From contig CAZRJC010000007.1 in NCBI GenBank assembly GCA_964600385.1, positions 49,733 to 113,732 on the forward strand: a DNA stretch of 64,000 bases, given 5' to 3'. A model generated the notes under the pieces. It was given only the letters and a program-made list of their open reading frames with translations, searched no databases and was not told the DNA's origin. How positions within the stretch are numbered: position 1 is the stretch's first letter; the number at the start of each line of letters is the position of its first letter. The DNA is from DMER64 sp964600385 (lineage in GTDB: Bacteria; Bacteroidota; Bacteroidia; Bacteroidales; UBA932). Below, piece by piece: positions 35,431 to 44,837 of the stretch. Position numbers and translations under genes: made by a program.

Positions 35431-36776
35431 CAGATAGGTTTAGTTACTTTTTCGAGCGCCTCCCAGAAGTCAGGAAACGATTTGGCCACAGTATGTTTCC
35501 CTTCTATCTGGATGGGGTTTTGTGCACCGAGTGCCGCAATGGCCAGCGACATGGCAATCCTGTTATCGCCTCTGGCCGATATTTTTGCCCCGCCGGGCAG
35601 TTCGCCTCCCTCAATCACCATGTTGTTGCCTTCGAGTCTGATATTGGCTCCCACTTTGGTATATTCCTCCAGTAAGCCAAGCGCCCTGTTCGATTCTTTA
35701 TGAAAAAGACGATCCACGCCGTGAATATACGATGTGCCTTTACAATGCACGGCCAGAGCTACCAGGGGAGGAAACAGGTCCGGACAGGACTGAGCATCAA
35801 AAGTAAAACCGTGCAGATTATCCTTTTTATAAACTTTAAGTTGGCTTCCCTGCACCCAACTCCAACTGGCACCTGCTCTTTCAATGGCTTCGAGGATAGC
35901 CTTGTCCGACTGCAGGCTGTTTTTCCATAACGGCCCAATACGAAGGTCCCCGAAGAGGGCACCGCCTACAATGAAATTAGCCCCTCCGCTCCAGTCGCCT
36001 TCAATGGCAATTTTTCTTGCCCGGTAGACCTGTCGGCCGGGTATATGAAATACCTTGTAATTATCATGAGTGGCACGTACACCAAACGACTCCATTACGT
36101 TCAGGGTCAAGTCTATATAAGGCTGACTGGCCAGATGGTCCACCTCCAGTATGGAATCTTCTCCTGCCAGGGGCAGGGCCATGAGCAAACCACTCAAAAA
36201 TTGCGAACTTCCTCCGGCATTCACCTTATACTTTCCGCCCCGGAGTGGTCCCTGGACCAATAAAATGGGACGGGACATGCTTAACGAAGTATCGCTGTAC
36301 TCCCAGTGCCCCGTTTCCTTGAGATTGTCAATAATTGAAAGTGTAGGCAGCGTATTGAGGCTCTCACACCAGCACCCCAGTTCCCTGAGTCCCTGAATGA
36401 CAAAATCCACCGGTCTTGTAATAAGGGTAGAACGTCCCCGCAGACAATAAATGTACGATGACAAAGCCAGGATGGGGGCAAACATTCTGAGTGCCAGGGC
36501 CGATTCGCCGCAATCCAGTTGCCTTCGCGAATGCTCCCTGCCGGGAACGGCATGGATTCCTATGTCTTCCTTCACAAACTGTGAACCAACGGACCGGACC
36601 ACCCTGTAAGCGGCCTGAACATCCTCGCATACCTGGGTCCCGTCCTTAGGCCATGCGCCCCGTAACAAAGTGTCTCGGCCTGCGAGAAAAATGGCGGCCA
36701 AAACCCTTATACTCATACTTTTAGAAGGTGGCAGCGACACTTTTCCCTTCAACCGGGCCTGTGAGATAGTAATCAT
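35430..36776 (-). CDS. aroA: 3-phosphoshikimate 1-carboxyvinyltransferase (EPSP synthase)
   Basis: A 448-residue enzyme that makes EPSP from shikimate 3-phosphate and PEP, the step before aroC. Motifs include LPPSKSMSIRVLAA at the N-terminus (PEP/S3P lysine), GGSSQFLSGLLMALPL in the middle, EGDWSGGANFIVGGALF, and DNRIAMSLAIAALGA near the end. The ATG at 36776 (MITISQARLKGKV) is preferred over one 10 codons upstream, matching the family start. A TATCTTTG box lies 18 bases upstream. Confidence 0.94.
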   Translation of the reverse strand: MITISQARLKGKVSLPPSKSMSIRVLAAIFLAGRDTLLRGAWPKDGTQVCEDVQAAYRVVRSVGSQFVKEDIGIHAVPGREHSRRQLDCGESALALRMFAPILALSSYIYCLRGRSTLITRPVDFVIQGLRELGCWCESLNTLPTLSIIDNLKETGHWEYSDTSLSMSRPILLVQGPLRGGKYKVNAGGSSQFLSGLLMALPLAGEDSILEVDHLASQPYIDLTLNVMESFGVRATHDNYKVFHIPGRQVYRARKIAIEGDWSGGANFIVGGALFGDLRIGPLWKNSLQSDKAILEAIERAGASWSWVQGSQLKVYKKDNLHGFTFDAQSCPDLFPPLVALAVHCKGTSYIHGVDRLFHKESNRALGLLEEYTKVGANIRLEGNNMVIEGGELPGGAKISARGDNRIAMSLAIAALGAQNPIQIEGKHTVAKSFPDFWEALEKVTKPI

Positions 36777-36794
36777 AATTCCTTTATCTATTTG

Positions 36795-36802
36795 CAAAGA
36801 TA
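36795..36802 (-). promoter_or_regulatory. Bacteroidota -7 promoter box (TATCTTTG) of aroA-aroC
   Basis: Minus-strand TATCTTTG ends 18 bases before the aroA ATG at 36776. Confidence 0.5.
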
Positions 36803-36821
36803 ACATTTACCTAAAAAACAC

Positions 36822-36829
36822 TAACTTTG
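36822..36829 (+). promoter_or_regulatory. Bacteroidota -7 promoter box (TAACTTTG) of trpS-dnaG-metG
   Basis: TAACTTTG ends 28 bases before the trpS ATG. No Trp-rich leader peptide or T-box is visible. Confidence 0.5.
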
Positions 36830-36857
36830 TAGGCTTAATTTTGAACATCTGTTACCT

Positions 36858-37847
36858 ATGAAGACTGTACTGAGCGGCATCCGCTCCACCGGGCATTTAC
36901 ATCTGGGCAATTACTACGGTGCCCTGTTGAATTTTGTCCAGCTGCAAAACACGGCTAAATGTTTTTTCTTTATTGCCGACCTGCATTCACTTACCACCCA
37001 CCCCAAACCGGACGATTTTCATTCCAATGTGAAAATCATTCTGGCTGAATACCTGGCTGCAGGACTTGATCCGGAAAAATCGTCTCTTTTTGTACAAAGC
37101 AGCGTTCCGGAAGTCAGTGAACTGTACGTATTGCTGAATATGCTTTCCTATAAAGGAGAGCTGGAGCGCACCGCTTCCTTTAAAGACAAAGTACGCCAGA
37201 ACCCCGACAATGTGAACGCCGGACTGCTTACCTACCCTGTTTTGATGGCCTCAGACATTCTTATACACCGTCCCGATTGGGTGCCGGTTGGAAAAGACCA
37301 GGAACAGCACCTTGAAATTACCCGCCTACTGGCACGCCGGTTCAACAACCTTTACGGAGTAAATGTTTTTCCGGAACCCGAGGCATATAACTTTGGGGAA
37401 AACCTGGTGAAAGTACCGGGGCTTGACGGCAGCGGCAAAATGGGCAAGAGCGAAGGGAACGGCATATACCTTATTGACGATGAAAAAACCATCACAAAGA
37501 AGGTAATGCGGGCCGTTACGGACAGCGGACCGGCCACATCCGGAGAGGCCATGACCGAGCCCATTCAAAACCTGTTTACCTTACTCAGGATCGTATCTGA
37601 TCCCGATGTGGTGGAATATTTCACCAATCAATATAATAATTGCGCCATCCGTTACGGAGATCTTAAAAAGCAACTGGCCGCAGACATTTGCCGGCGGACA
37701 CTTCCCATCAGGGAAAGAATCATTGAGATCTCGAACGACGACAAATACCTGCATTACGTAGTAGAAAAAGGAACCGCACAGGCACGCGAATCGGCCCAGG
37801 CCACCATGAAACTGGTTCGGGAAGCTGTGGGTTTCAAATCATTTTAA
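36858..37847 (+). CDS. trpS: Tryptophanyl-tRNA synthetase
   Basis: A 329-residue class I synthetase, typical length for bacterial TrpRS, which charges tRNA-Trp. The HIGH-type motif is TGHLHLGN (residues 11-18), the tryptophan-pocket region follows (ADLHSLTTHP, VGKDQEQHLEITR), and KMSKS reads KMGKS near 194. It is the first gene of an apparent trpS-dnaG-metG unit; dnaG starts on the base after its stop codon. Confidence 0.96.
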   Translation: MKTVLSGIRSTGHLHLGNYYGALLNFVQLQNTAKCFFFIADLHSLTTHPKPDDFHSNVKIILAEYLAAGLDPEKSSLFVQSSVPEVSELYVLLNMLSYKGELERTASFKDKVRQNPDNVNAGLLTYPVLMASDILIHRPDWVPVGKDQEQHLEITRLLARRFNNLYGVNVFPEPEAYNFGENLVKVPGLDGSGKMGKSEGNGIYLIDDEKTITKKVMRAVTDSGPATSGEAMTEPIQNLFTLLRIVSDPDVVEYFTNQYNNCAIRYGDLKKQLAADICRRTLPIRERIIEISNDDKYLHYVVEKGTAQARESAQATMKLVREAVGFKSF

Positions 37848-39752
37848 ATGATAGACCAGGCCACGATAGAACGCATTCTCGAAGCTGCGCCCATAGAGGC
37901 AGTAGTGGGTGAATACGTGAACCTGAGACGTCGTGGCGCCAACTATATTGCCTGCTGCCCTTTTCATAATGAAAAAACCCCATCCTTTTCCGTTTCTCCT
38001 TCAAAAGGCATTTTCAAATGTTTTGGGTGCGGAAAAGCCGGGAACGTAGTGCGTTTCATTATGGAACACGAGCAGCTTTCCTACATCGAGGCATTACGCT
38101 TCCTGGCTGCAAAATACAATATTCCCCTTGAGGAAAAAGAAGAGACGCCTGAACAGATCGAGTCCAGGATGAGAAGAGACAGCATGTTGATTGTCAACAA
38201 TTTTGCCTGTGAATTCTACTCCCGTTATCTTTGGGAAGATCCGGCCGGGCAGGCCATTGGATTGGGTTATTTCAGAGAAAGAGGCTTTACTGACGTAATA
38301 ATTAAACAATTCCAATTGGGATTCGCTCCGGGCGGACGTGATCATTTAACCAGGGCTGCGCTGGAAGCGGGGTATAAACAGGATCTGCTGGTATCAACCG
38401 GACTGACACTTCATTTCCCGGCCCAGGAAAACAAACCCGAGGCCATTATGGACCGTTTCCAGGAAAGGGTCATGTTTCCCATCCACTCGCTCAGCGGACG
38501 GATTATAGGATTCGGCGGAAGAACACTCCGCACTGACAAACAGGTGGCCAAATACGTGAACTCCCCTGAAAGTGAGATATATAACAAAAGCAAATCGCTC
38601 TACGGTATTTATTTTGCCAAATCGCATATTACCAGGCTCCAGAAGTGTTACCTGGTGGAAGGCTATACCGATGTGCTTTCTCTCTTCCAGGCAGGCATTT
38701 GCAATGTGGTGGCCTCTTCCGGGACTTCTCTCACCGGTGAACAGATACGGCTTATAAAACGCTTCACGCCGCAGGTAACCGTCCTCTACGACGGAGATGA
38801 CGCCGGCATCAAAGCCTCTATCCGGGGTATCGACATGTTGCTCGAAGAAGGGTTGCAGGTGAAAGTGGTACGATTCCCCGACGGGGACGACCCCGATTCT
38901 TTTGCCCGTAAACACAATGCCAGCGAAATACTCGACTTTCTGGAAAAAAACGAAACGGACTTCATTCATTTCAAGATCGCCCTCATGGCCGATGAAATGA
39001 AGGATCCGCTAAAAAGATCGGGGCTTATCCGTAATGTAATGAACAGTATTGCGGTAGTACCCGATGCCATTACCAGAAGCATTTACATAGAAGAATGCAG
39101 CCGTCATCTGGATATCCAGGAAAGCCTGCTGACCAGGGAAATAATCAAGATCCGGAAGGACAGGACCTTTTATACGCATCCTTCGGAGACATTGCCTCCC
39201 CCGCCGGTAACAGAAGAAATTCAGATGACTCCAGGCGACGATGAACTGAGCCACGCAGAACAGGATATCCTTTACTACCTCCTCAAATTCGGACAGGCGG
39301 TCATTGATAATGCAACCATTGAAGATTATATAATTTCATCTCTCCGGGAAGACGATCTTGAATTCCAGGATCCTGTTTACAGAAGATTAATGGAAGAATA
39401 TTCGCACCTGTCCGGCGACGATGAGGCCCGTATAAAACATTTCAACAACCACCGGGACGTTACCCTGTCTCAACAGGCTCTGAACCTGCTAAGCAACCCT
39501 CATCCTATAAATCTGAAAGTACTCAAGGACAGCCTCCCTTTGGAAGAGACCCTTTTGAAAGAGAACGTGATAAAAGCTGTGCTGGTTTACAAATCAAGGA
39601 TCGTGTCCCGCGCCTGCACCGAATTGACCCGCCAGCTTCACACGGCACAGCTCACAGGGGACGAACAACAGATGCAGGAACTGATGAAACAACTCATCAC
39701 CATGATGGATGTACGCAACTCATTTGCTAAAGAACTGAATAGACTCAACTGA
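37848..39752 (+). CDS. dnaG: DNA primase
   Basis: A 634-residue primase that makes RNA primers at the replication fork. The CHC2 zinc finger uses C37, H40, C58 and C61 (CCPFHNEKTPSF, then FKCFGCGKAG). The catalytic Toprim domain (LVEGYTDVLSLFQAGI near 267, then LYDGDDAG) is intact. The C-terminal DnaB-interaction region is divergent, as usual. It starts immediately after the trpS stop codon, and metG follows 21 bases downstream. Confidence 0.96.
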   Translation: MIDQATIERILEAAPIEAVVGEYVNLRRRGANYIACCPFHNEKTPSFSVSPSKGIFKCFGCGKAGNVVRFIMEHEQLSYIEALRFLAAKYNIPLEEKEETPEQIESRMRRDSMLIVNNFACEFYSRYLWEDPAGQAIGLGYFRERGFTDVIIKQFQLGFAPGGRDHLTRAALEAGYKQDLLVSTGLTLHFPAQENKPEAIMDRFQERVMFPIHSLSGRIIGFGGRTLRTDKQVAKYVNSPESEIYNKSKSLYGIYFAKSHITRLQKCYLVEGYTDVLSLFQAGICNVVASSGTSLTGEQIRLIKRFTPQVTVLYDGDDAGIKASIRGIDMLLEEGLQVKVVRFPDGDDPDSFARKHNASEILDFLEKNETDFIHFKIALMADEMKDPLKRSGLIRNVMNSIAVVPDAITRSIYIEECSRHLDIQESLLTREIIKIRKDRTFYTHPSETLPPPPVTEEIQMTPGDDELSHAEQDILYYLLKFGQAVIDNATIEDYIISSLREDDLEFQDPVYRRLMEEYSHLSGDDEARIKHFNNHRDVTLSQQALNLLSNPHPINLKVLKDSLPLEETLLKENVIKAVLVYKSRIVSRACTELTRQLHTAQLTGDEQQMQELMKQLITMMDVRNSFAKELNRLN

Positions 39753-39773
39753 TATAATAACATTCCCTTTACT

Positions 39774-41834
39774 ATGGAAGAACAATACAAACGTTACCTG
39801 ATTACCTCGGCCCTCCCTTATGCCAACGGGCCGTTACATATAGGACACCTGGCCGGAGTATACGTACCCGCCGATATTTATGTAAGATACCTTCGCCTGC
39901 GCGGACGGGAAGTCTGCTTTGTGGGCGGATCCGATGAGCACGGGGTACCCATAACAATCAAAGCCAGGCAATTGGGTATACCGCCACAGGAAATCGTAGA
40001 CAAATACCATACAATCATAAAAAATTCTTTTGAGAAGCTCGGTATCAGCTTTGATGTGTACTCACGCACCACCTCTGCCACGCATTACAGAACAGCCTCG
40101 GCGTTTTTCCGTAAACTTTACGAAGACGGTAAATTCATTGAGAAAGAGACCGAACAGTTTTACGACACAGAAGCTCAGACTTTCCTCGCGGACCGTTACA
40201 TTACGGGTACATGTCCGCGGTGCCAGGCTCCGGGCGCTTACGGAGACCAATGTGAAAAATGCGGCTCCACCCTGTCCCCCGACGAACTGATTGACCCTCA
40301 TTCTTCCATTAGCGGCAGCAAACCCGAGAAAAGAAAAACAAAACACTGGTACCTTCCGCTCGATCAATACGAGCCCTGGCTCCGTCAATGGATACTGGAA
40401 GGACATCAGGAGTGGAAATCGAATGTTTACGGGCAATGCAAATCGTGGCTGGACAGCGGGCTGTTGCCCCGCGCCGTGAGCAGGGACCTGAACTGGGGAG
40501 TGCCGGTACCGGTAGAAGGCGCCGAGGGGAAAGTGTTGTATGTATGGTTTGACGCTCCTATCGGATACATCTCCAACACCATAGAGCTTTACCCCGACAG
40601 CTGGGAAAAATGGTGGAAGGACCCGGAAACCAAAATGGTTCATTTCATTGGTAAAGATAATATTGTGTTCCACTGTATTGTTTTTCCCGCCATGCTCAAG
40701 GCTCACGGCGACTATATCCTGCCCGACAACGTACCGGCCAATGAGTTTTTGAATCTCGAGGGGGAAAAGATTTCCACTTCAAGGAATTGGGCTGTATGGC
40801 TGCACGAATACCTGGAAGAATTACCGGGGAAAGAAGACGTGTTGCGTTATGCACTGTGCGCCACAACACCTGAGACCAAAGACAATGACTTCACCTGGAA
40901 AGAATTCCAGGCTCGGAACAACAACGAACTGGTAGCCATTTTCGGTAATTTCGTAAACCGTGCCGTGGTACTCACTCACAAATATTTCAACGGAAAAGTA
41001 CCTGCGGCAGGACCTGAAACGGCTGCCGAAGCCACTGTCAGGGAAGCTATTCCACAGATAAAAGCAGCTCTCGAGGATAACCTGGAACACTACCGTTTCC
41101 GCGATTCGCTCAAAGAAGCCATGAACCTGGCCCGGCTGGGCAATAAATACCTGACCGAAACCGAACCCTGGAAGCTGGCAAAAACAGACATGGACCGCGT
41201 AGCCACCATCCTGAATGTTTCACTCGATATCTGCGCTCAGCTGAGTATTGCCCTGGAACCATTCCTGCCTTTTTCAACCGCTAAACTCCGCCACATACTG
41301 AACATGAAGGAAAAATACCAATGGAGTGATTTTGCCGGCAATCGCCTTTTAGAACCGGGACACCAACTGAATCCCGCAGAATTATTGTTCGAGAAAATCG
41401 AGGACAGTGTTATTGAGGCACAGGTAGCCAAACTGGTAAAGCCCTCAACAAGTATAGCCGCTCCGGAGGCTGCCGCCCCGGGAGGCCCGGGTCCTGTGCC
41501 TGCTTCTGAACCCTGTACCTACGGAGATTTCGAGAAAATGGACATCCGTACCGCAACCGTCCTTCAGGCAGAACGTGTCCCCAAAACGGATAAATTATTG
41601 AAGCTCACCATAGACACGGGCCTGGATCAACGGGTAATCGTTTCAGGGATAGCACAGTACTATACACCCGAATCGATTATCGGAAAACAGATTTGCATTC
41701 TGGCCAACCTGGAACCGCGTACCATACGCGGAATAGAATCCCGGGGAATGATACTCATGGCCAAGGAAGCAGATGGCAACATGCGTATTGTTTCACCTGA
41801 AGAACGCTTGGGCAACGGAGCTAAGATAAATTAA
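39774..41834 (+). CDS. metG: Methionyl-tRNA synthetase with C-terminal tRNA-binding domain
   Basis: A 686-residue class I synthetase. HIGH is HIGH at residues 22-25, a knuckle has four cysteines (CPRCQAPGAYGDQCEKCG, about 145-162), and KMSKS is the KISTSR variant near 332, common in this phylum. After an Ala/Pro-rich linker (about 560-580), residues 585-686 form an EMAP/Trbp111-like tRNA-binding domain (MDIRTATVLQAERVPKTDKL). The 3' end overlaps the asparaginase gene by 4 bases. Confidence 0.96.
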   Translation: MEEQYKRYLITSALPYANGPLHIGHLAGVYVPADIYVRYLRLRGREVCFVGGSDEHGVPITIKARQLGIPPQEIVDKYHTIIKNSFEKLGISFDVYSRTTSATHYRTASAFFRKLYEDGKFIEKETEQFYDTEAQTFLADRYITGTCPRCQAPGAYGDQCEKCGSTLSPDELIDPHSSISGSKPEKRKTKHWYLPLDQYEPWLRQWILEGHQEWKSNVYGQCKSWLDSGLLPRAVSRDLNWGVPVPVEGAEGKVLYVWFDAPIGYISNTIELYPDSWEKWWKDPETKMVHFIGKDNIVFHCIVFPAMLKAHGDYILPDNVPANEFLNLEGEKISTSRNWAVWLHEYLEELPGKEDVLRYALCATTPETKDNDFTWKEFQARNNNELVAIFGNFVNRAVVLTHKYFNGKVPAAGPETAAEATVREAIPQIKAALEDNLEHYRFRDSLKEAMNLARLGNKYLTETEPWKLAKTDMDRVATILNVSLDICAQLSIALEPFLPFSTAKLRHILNMKEKYQWSDFAGNRLLEPGHQLNPAELLFEKIEDSVIEAQVAKLVKPSTSIAAPEAAAPGGPGPVPASEPCTYGDFEKMDIRTATVLQAERVPKTDKLLKLTIDTGLDQRVIVSGIAQYYTPESIIGKQICILANLEPRTIRGIESRGMILMAKEADGNMRIVSPEERLGNGAKIN

Positions 41835-42877
41835 TATTCAAGGAATATTTTTCCTATCCGTTCCGGGTCGTTTGTTTGTGTAAGAGCCAGCATAAGCAGT
41901 ATTCTGGCTTTTTGCGCTGACAGGTAGCCGGGGGCTATTTGTCCCGGAAACACATCTTCCAGTCCGGAACTCACTCCTCCTGAAATAATCCTGGTGGCAC
42001 GCACCACCGGGATCTTTTTTTCATTGGCTTTAGCAATGGCATTCATAAAAGAGGGTGCAAAATTGCCATTGCCCACCCCGGCAATCACAATACCGTCAAC
42101 CGGATAATCTATCAGAGCATTTAACTGTATATCTGAAGCATTCGCGTAAGAAAGAACGATCTCTACGTGCGGAAGCTTTTTACCCGACAATTTCCTTATG
42201 GAGAACTCACTTTCTGAAGTATGTCTGGTAAGGGTTTTACGGGAAAAAACCGGCATTCCGCCCCTGATCGTACCCAGGGGTCCGTAATTGGGACATTCAA
42301 AGGCATTGGGATTGACCGTATTGGTTTTGATCACATCGTCGGCAGAAAAAATGAAATCATTCATTACCACCATTACGCCCCGGTTACGCGCCGAGGGACT
42401 GGCTGCCAACATCACGGCATTGTACAGATTCATGGGACCGTCGGCACTCAGACCGGTAGCCGGACGCATGGCCCCTGTAAGTACAACAGGCCGGTCGTGA
42501 GGAACTGTCAGATGGAGAAAATAAGCTGTCTCTTCCATGGTGTCCGTACCGTGAGTAACCACAATACCGTCGCAATCTCCCGAGGCAAAAAGCGAATCTA
42601 TCACACTGGCCAGGCTTATCCAGATATCATGGGTCATGGCCTGACTGGGAATATTGCACAACTGATAGCCGGAGATTTCCGCTTTTGAAGCGAGCTGGGG
42701 AACCTGTCCAAGCAGGGCGTCCACCGTGAGACGGGCCGGAGAATAACCGGCCTGGGTGGCTGTAGGAGCCGTTCCGGCAATAGTGCCTCCTGTAGCAATG
42801 ACGGTTATTCGTGGCAGAGGTTGAGCGGCAAGCTGTACTGAAAGCAGGACGGCTGCCATTACTATTGTTTTTTTCAT
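41831..42877 (-). CDS. L-asparaginase, type II (exported)
   Basis: A 348-residue amidohydrolase that converts asparagine (and often glutamine) to the acid plus ammonia. A signal peptide (1-19) indicates a periplasmic type II enzyme. The catalytic threonines are in TGGTIAG (near residue 30) and VTHGTDTMEETAYF, with the SADGPMNLYNA and RGVMVVMND motifs also present. The ATG at 42877 is preferred (MKKTIVMAA); another ATG lies two codons upstream. It is divergent from mntP and converges on metG. Confidence 0.93.
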   Translation of the reverse strand: MKKTIVMAAVLLSVQLAAQPLPRITVIATGGTIAGTAPTATQAGYSPARLTVDALLGQVPQLASKAEISGYQLCNIPSQAMTHDIWISLASVIDSLFASGDCDGIVVTHGTDTMEETAYFLHLTVPHDRPVVLTGAMRPATGLSADGPMNLYNAVMLAASPSARNRGVMVVMNDFIFSADDVIKTNTVNPNAFECPNYGPLGTIRGGMPVFSRKTLTRHTSESEFSIRKLSGKKLPHVEIVLSYANASDIQLNALIDYPVDGIVIAGVGNGNFAPSFMNAIAKANEKKIPVVRATRIISGGVSSGLEDVFPGQIAPGYLSAQKARILLMLALTQTNDPERIGKIFLEY

Positions 42878-42895
42878 ATACATACCATCTTTTGT

Positions 42896-42903
42896 TAACT
42901 TTG
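42896..42903 (+). promoter_or_regulatory. Bacteroidota -7 promoter box (TAACTTTG) of mntP
   Basis: TAACTTTG ends 35 bases before the mntP ATG at 42939, within the 61-base region divergent from the asparaginase gene. I see no clear yybP-ykoY manganese riboswitch in this short leader. Confidence 0.5.
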
Positions 42904-42938
42904 CGCGATTGAAAACAAAAATACAGAAATAATACCTT

Positions 42939-43502
42939 ATGGGCATTCTTAACCTCATATTTATGGCCGTTGGCCTTGCTATGGATGCTTTTGCCGTTTC
43001 TGTCTGCAAAGGCATGGCAATGAAAAAGATGGACTGGAGAAATGCCTTGAAGGCCGGCCTTTATTTTGGAGGCTTCCAGGCACTTATGCCAGCCCTGGGC
43101 TATTTTCTGGGCAGCCGGCTTCAATCTCTGATAGCCGGCGTGGACCACTGGATTGCTTTTGGGTTGCTTGTTTTCATTGGAGGCAAGATGATCGTGGAAT
43201 CTTTCGACAAGAATAGTAAAACAGATTGTTCATTTGGCGCCAGAACCATGCTGGTGCTGGCCATTGCCACCAGTATTGATGCTTTGGCCGTAGGCATCTC
43301 CCTCGGCTTTCTTCAGACAGATATTATACTTGCGGTGACGCTTATTGGGGCCATTACCTTCCTACTGTCTTTCCTGGGGGTAAAAATCGGTAACGTTTTC
43401 GGAAACCGGCTCAGCTCCAAAGCGGAACTGGCCGGCGGAATTATTCTTGTACTTATTGGTGTGAAGATTGTCCTGGAACATCTAAACGTGATCTCTTTTT
43501 AG
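42939..43502 (+). CDS. mntP: Manganese efflux pump MntP
   Basis: A 187-residue integral membrane protein of the MntP family, which exports manganese. Six hydrophobic segments are visible, and the two internal repeats carry the conserved acidic motifs GLAMDAFAVSVCKG (near residue 12-25) and ATSIDALAVGISLG (near 110-123). Length is typical. No MntR-type regulator is adjacent. It converges on thrC with 10 bases between the stops. Confidence 0.93.
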   Translation: MGILNLIFMAVGLAMDAFAVSVCKGMAMKKMDWRNALKAGLYFGGFQALMPALGYFLGSRLQSLIAGVDHWIAFGLLVFIGGKMIVESFDKNSKTDCSFGARTMLVLAIATSIDALAVGISLGFLQTDIILAVTLIGAITFLLSFLGVKIGNVFGNRLSSKAELAGGIILVLIGVKIVLEHLNVISF

Positions 43503-43512
43503 CAAGCCATTT

Positions 43513-44820
43513 CTAGCAAGCCAGAAGATACGCCTTAAAGTCCTCATACCGGCTGCTTAGCGGAACGGTTTGTTTTTTCCCCTGCATGAACGAGGCTAAC
43601 TGCCCGGGCATTTCAATCTTTGTACCGGTTATCTTCTCCACAATTTCTTTGAATTTGGCCGGATGTGCCGTTTCCAGGAAGATTCCGGTTTCTCCTTCCT
43701 TCAGGCCTTCTTTAAGAGCGGCATAGCCGCAGGCACCGTGAGGATCCAGCACATAACCGGTTTCCTTATACAGGAAGGCAATGGTCCGGGCAATCTGTTC
43801 GTCATCAAAACGTGCGCCGCTTATGTGGTTGCATACAACCTCATGGGAATGACCAAAAAGATCGAGCACGCGAGCAAAGTTACTCGGATCGCCTACGTCC
43901 ATGGCATTGGCAAGAGTAGTAACGGAAAGCCTGGGACAGTATTGCCCTGTCCTGAGAAATTCATAGAAAATATCGTTCCTGTTATTTGCTGCAATCAGTC
44001 TTTTTACGGGCAATCCCATTTTTCGTGCAAAAGAAGCCGCGGTAATATTCCCGAAATTTCCGCTGGGAATGGAAAAAACAAGATCATTTTTACTCCCGGG
44101 ATTCAGTTTTTTCCATTGGGCCCAGGCATGGAAATAATAAAATATCTGGGGCAGAAAACGGGCTACGTTAATTGAATTGGCCGAGGTCAGGTTGAGCTTT
44201 TCTTTCAGGTCATTATCCACAAATGCCGTTTTAACCAGACGCTGACAATCGTCAAATGTACCGTCCACTTCCAGTGCGGTTATATTACTCCCGAGGGTGG
44301 TAAACTGTTTTTCCTGTATATCACTGACCATTCCTCCGGGATAGAGCACGTGTACATGCACTCCTTCCACTCCCAGAAATCCGTTGGCTACGGCTCCGCC
44401 TGTATCGCCGGTCGTGGCCACCAGGATATCAGCCCTTTCGCAATTGTTTTCCCTGGTAAAATGGCCAAGCAGCCGCGCCATGAAACGCGATCCTATATCT
44501 TTAAAGGCCAGCGTGGGACCGTAATATAATTCCAGACTGTATATATCTCTTTCCACCTCATGCAAGGGCACATCAAAAGAAAGCGTATCATAAACAATCC
44601 GGCGAAGGGTTTCTTTGTCGATATCTTCCTGGAAGAATGCCAGCGCAATATCAAAAGAAATCTCCTGAAAGCTTTTGTTTTCAATGTTCTCAAAGAAGGA
44701 ACGCGGCATGAGCGGGATACGTTCCGGCATGTAAAGCCCCTTGTCCGGCGCCAGACTTTTCACAACGGCTTCCCTAAGCGTAACATGAGGCGAGTGTCTG
44801 TTGGTGCTGTAATATTTCAT
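43513..44820 (-). CDS. thrC: Threonine synthase
   Basis: A 435-residue PLP enzyme that converts O-phosphohomoserine to threonine. The PLP lysine is K107 in GPTLAFKDIGSRF; SIPSGNFGNITAASFAR and VATTGDTGGAVANGF also match. It is the last gene of a unit with the phosphoglycerate mutase-like gene 17 bases upstream, behind the Ile/Thr-rich leader at 46.2 kb. That gene probably supplies its phosphohomoserine substrate. Bacteroidota often place thrA before this pair, but here thrA is absent. Confidence 0.95.
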   Translation of the reverse strand: MKYYSTNRHSPHVTLREAVVKSLAPDKGLYMPERIPLMPRSFFENIENKSFQEISFDIALAFFQEDIDKETLRRIVYDTLSFDVPLHEVERDIYSLELYYGPTLAFKDIGSRFMARLLGHFTRENNCERADILVATTGDTGGAVANGFLGVEGVHVHVLYPGGMVSDIQEKQFTTLGSNITALEVDGTFDDCQRLVKTAFVDNDLKEKLNLTSANSINVARFLPQIFYYFHAWAQWKKLNPGSKNDLVFSIPSGNFGNITAASFARKMGLPVKRLIAANNRNDIFYEFLRTGQYCPRLSVTTLANAMDVGDPSNFARVLDLFGHSHEVVCNHISGARFDDEQIARTIAFLYKETGYVLDPHGACGYAALKEGLKEGETGIFLETAHPAKFKEIVEKITGTKIEMPGQLASFMQGKKQTVPLSSRYEDFKAYLLAC

Positions 44821-44837
44821 TTGTGCAGTATTATAGG

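Noticed and set aside
36151..36630. Long reading frames antisense to aroA, leuS, metG, recA and other conserved genes
   Set aside because: They mirror strongly conserved genes on the other strand, lack recognisable domains and have no promoter or RBS of their own.
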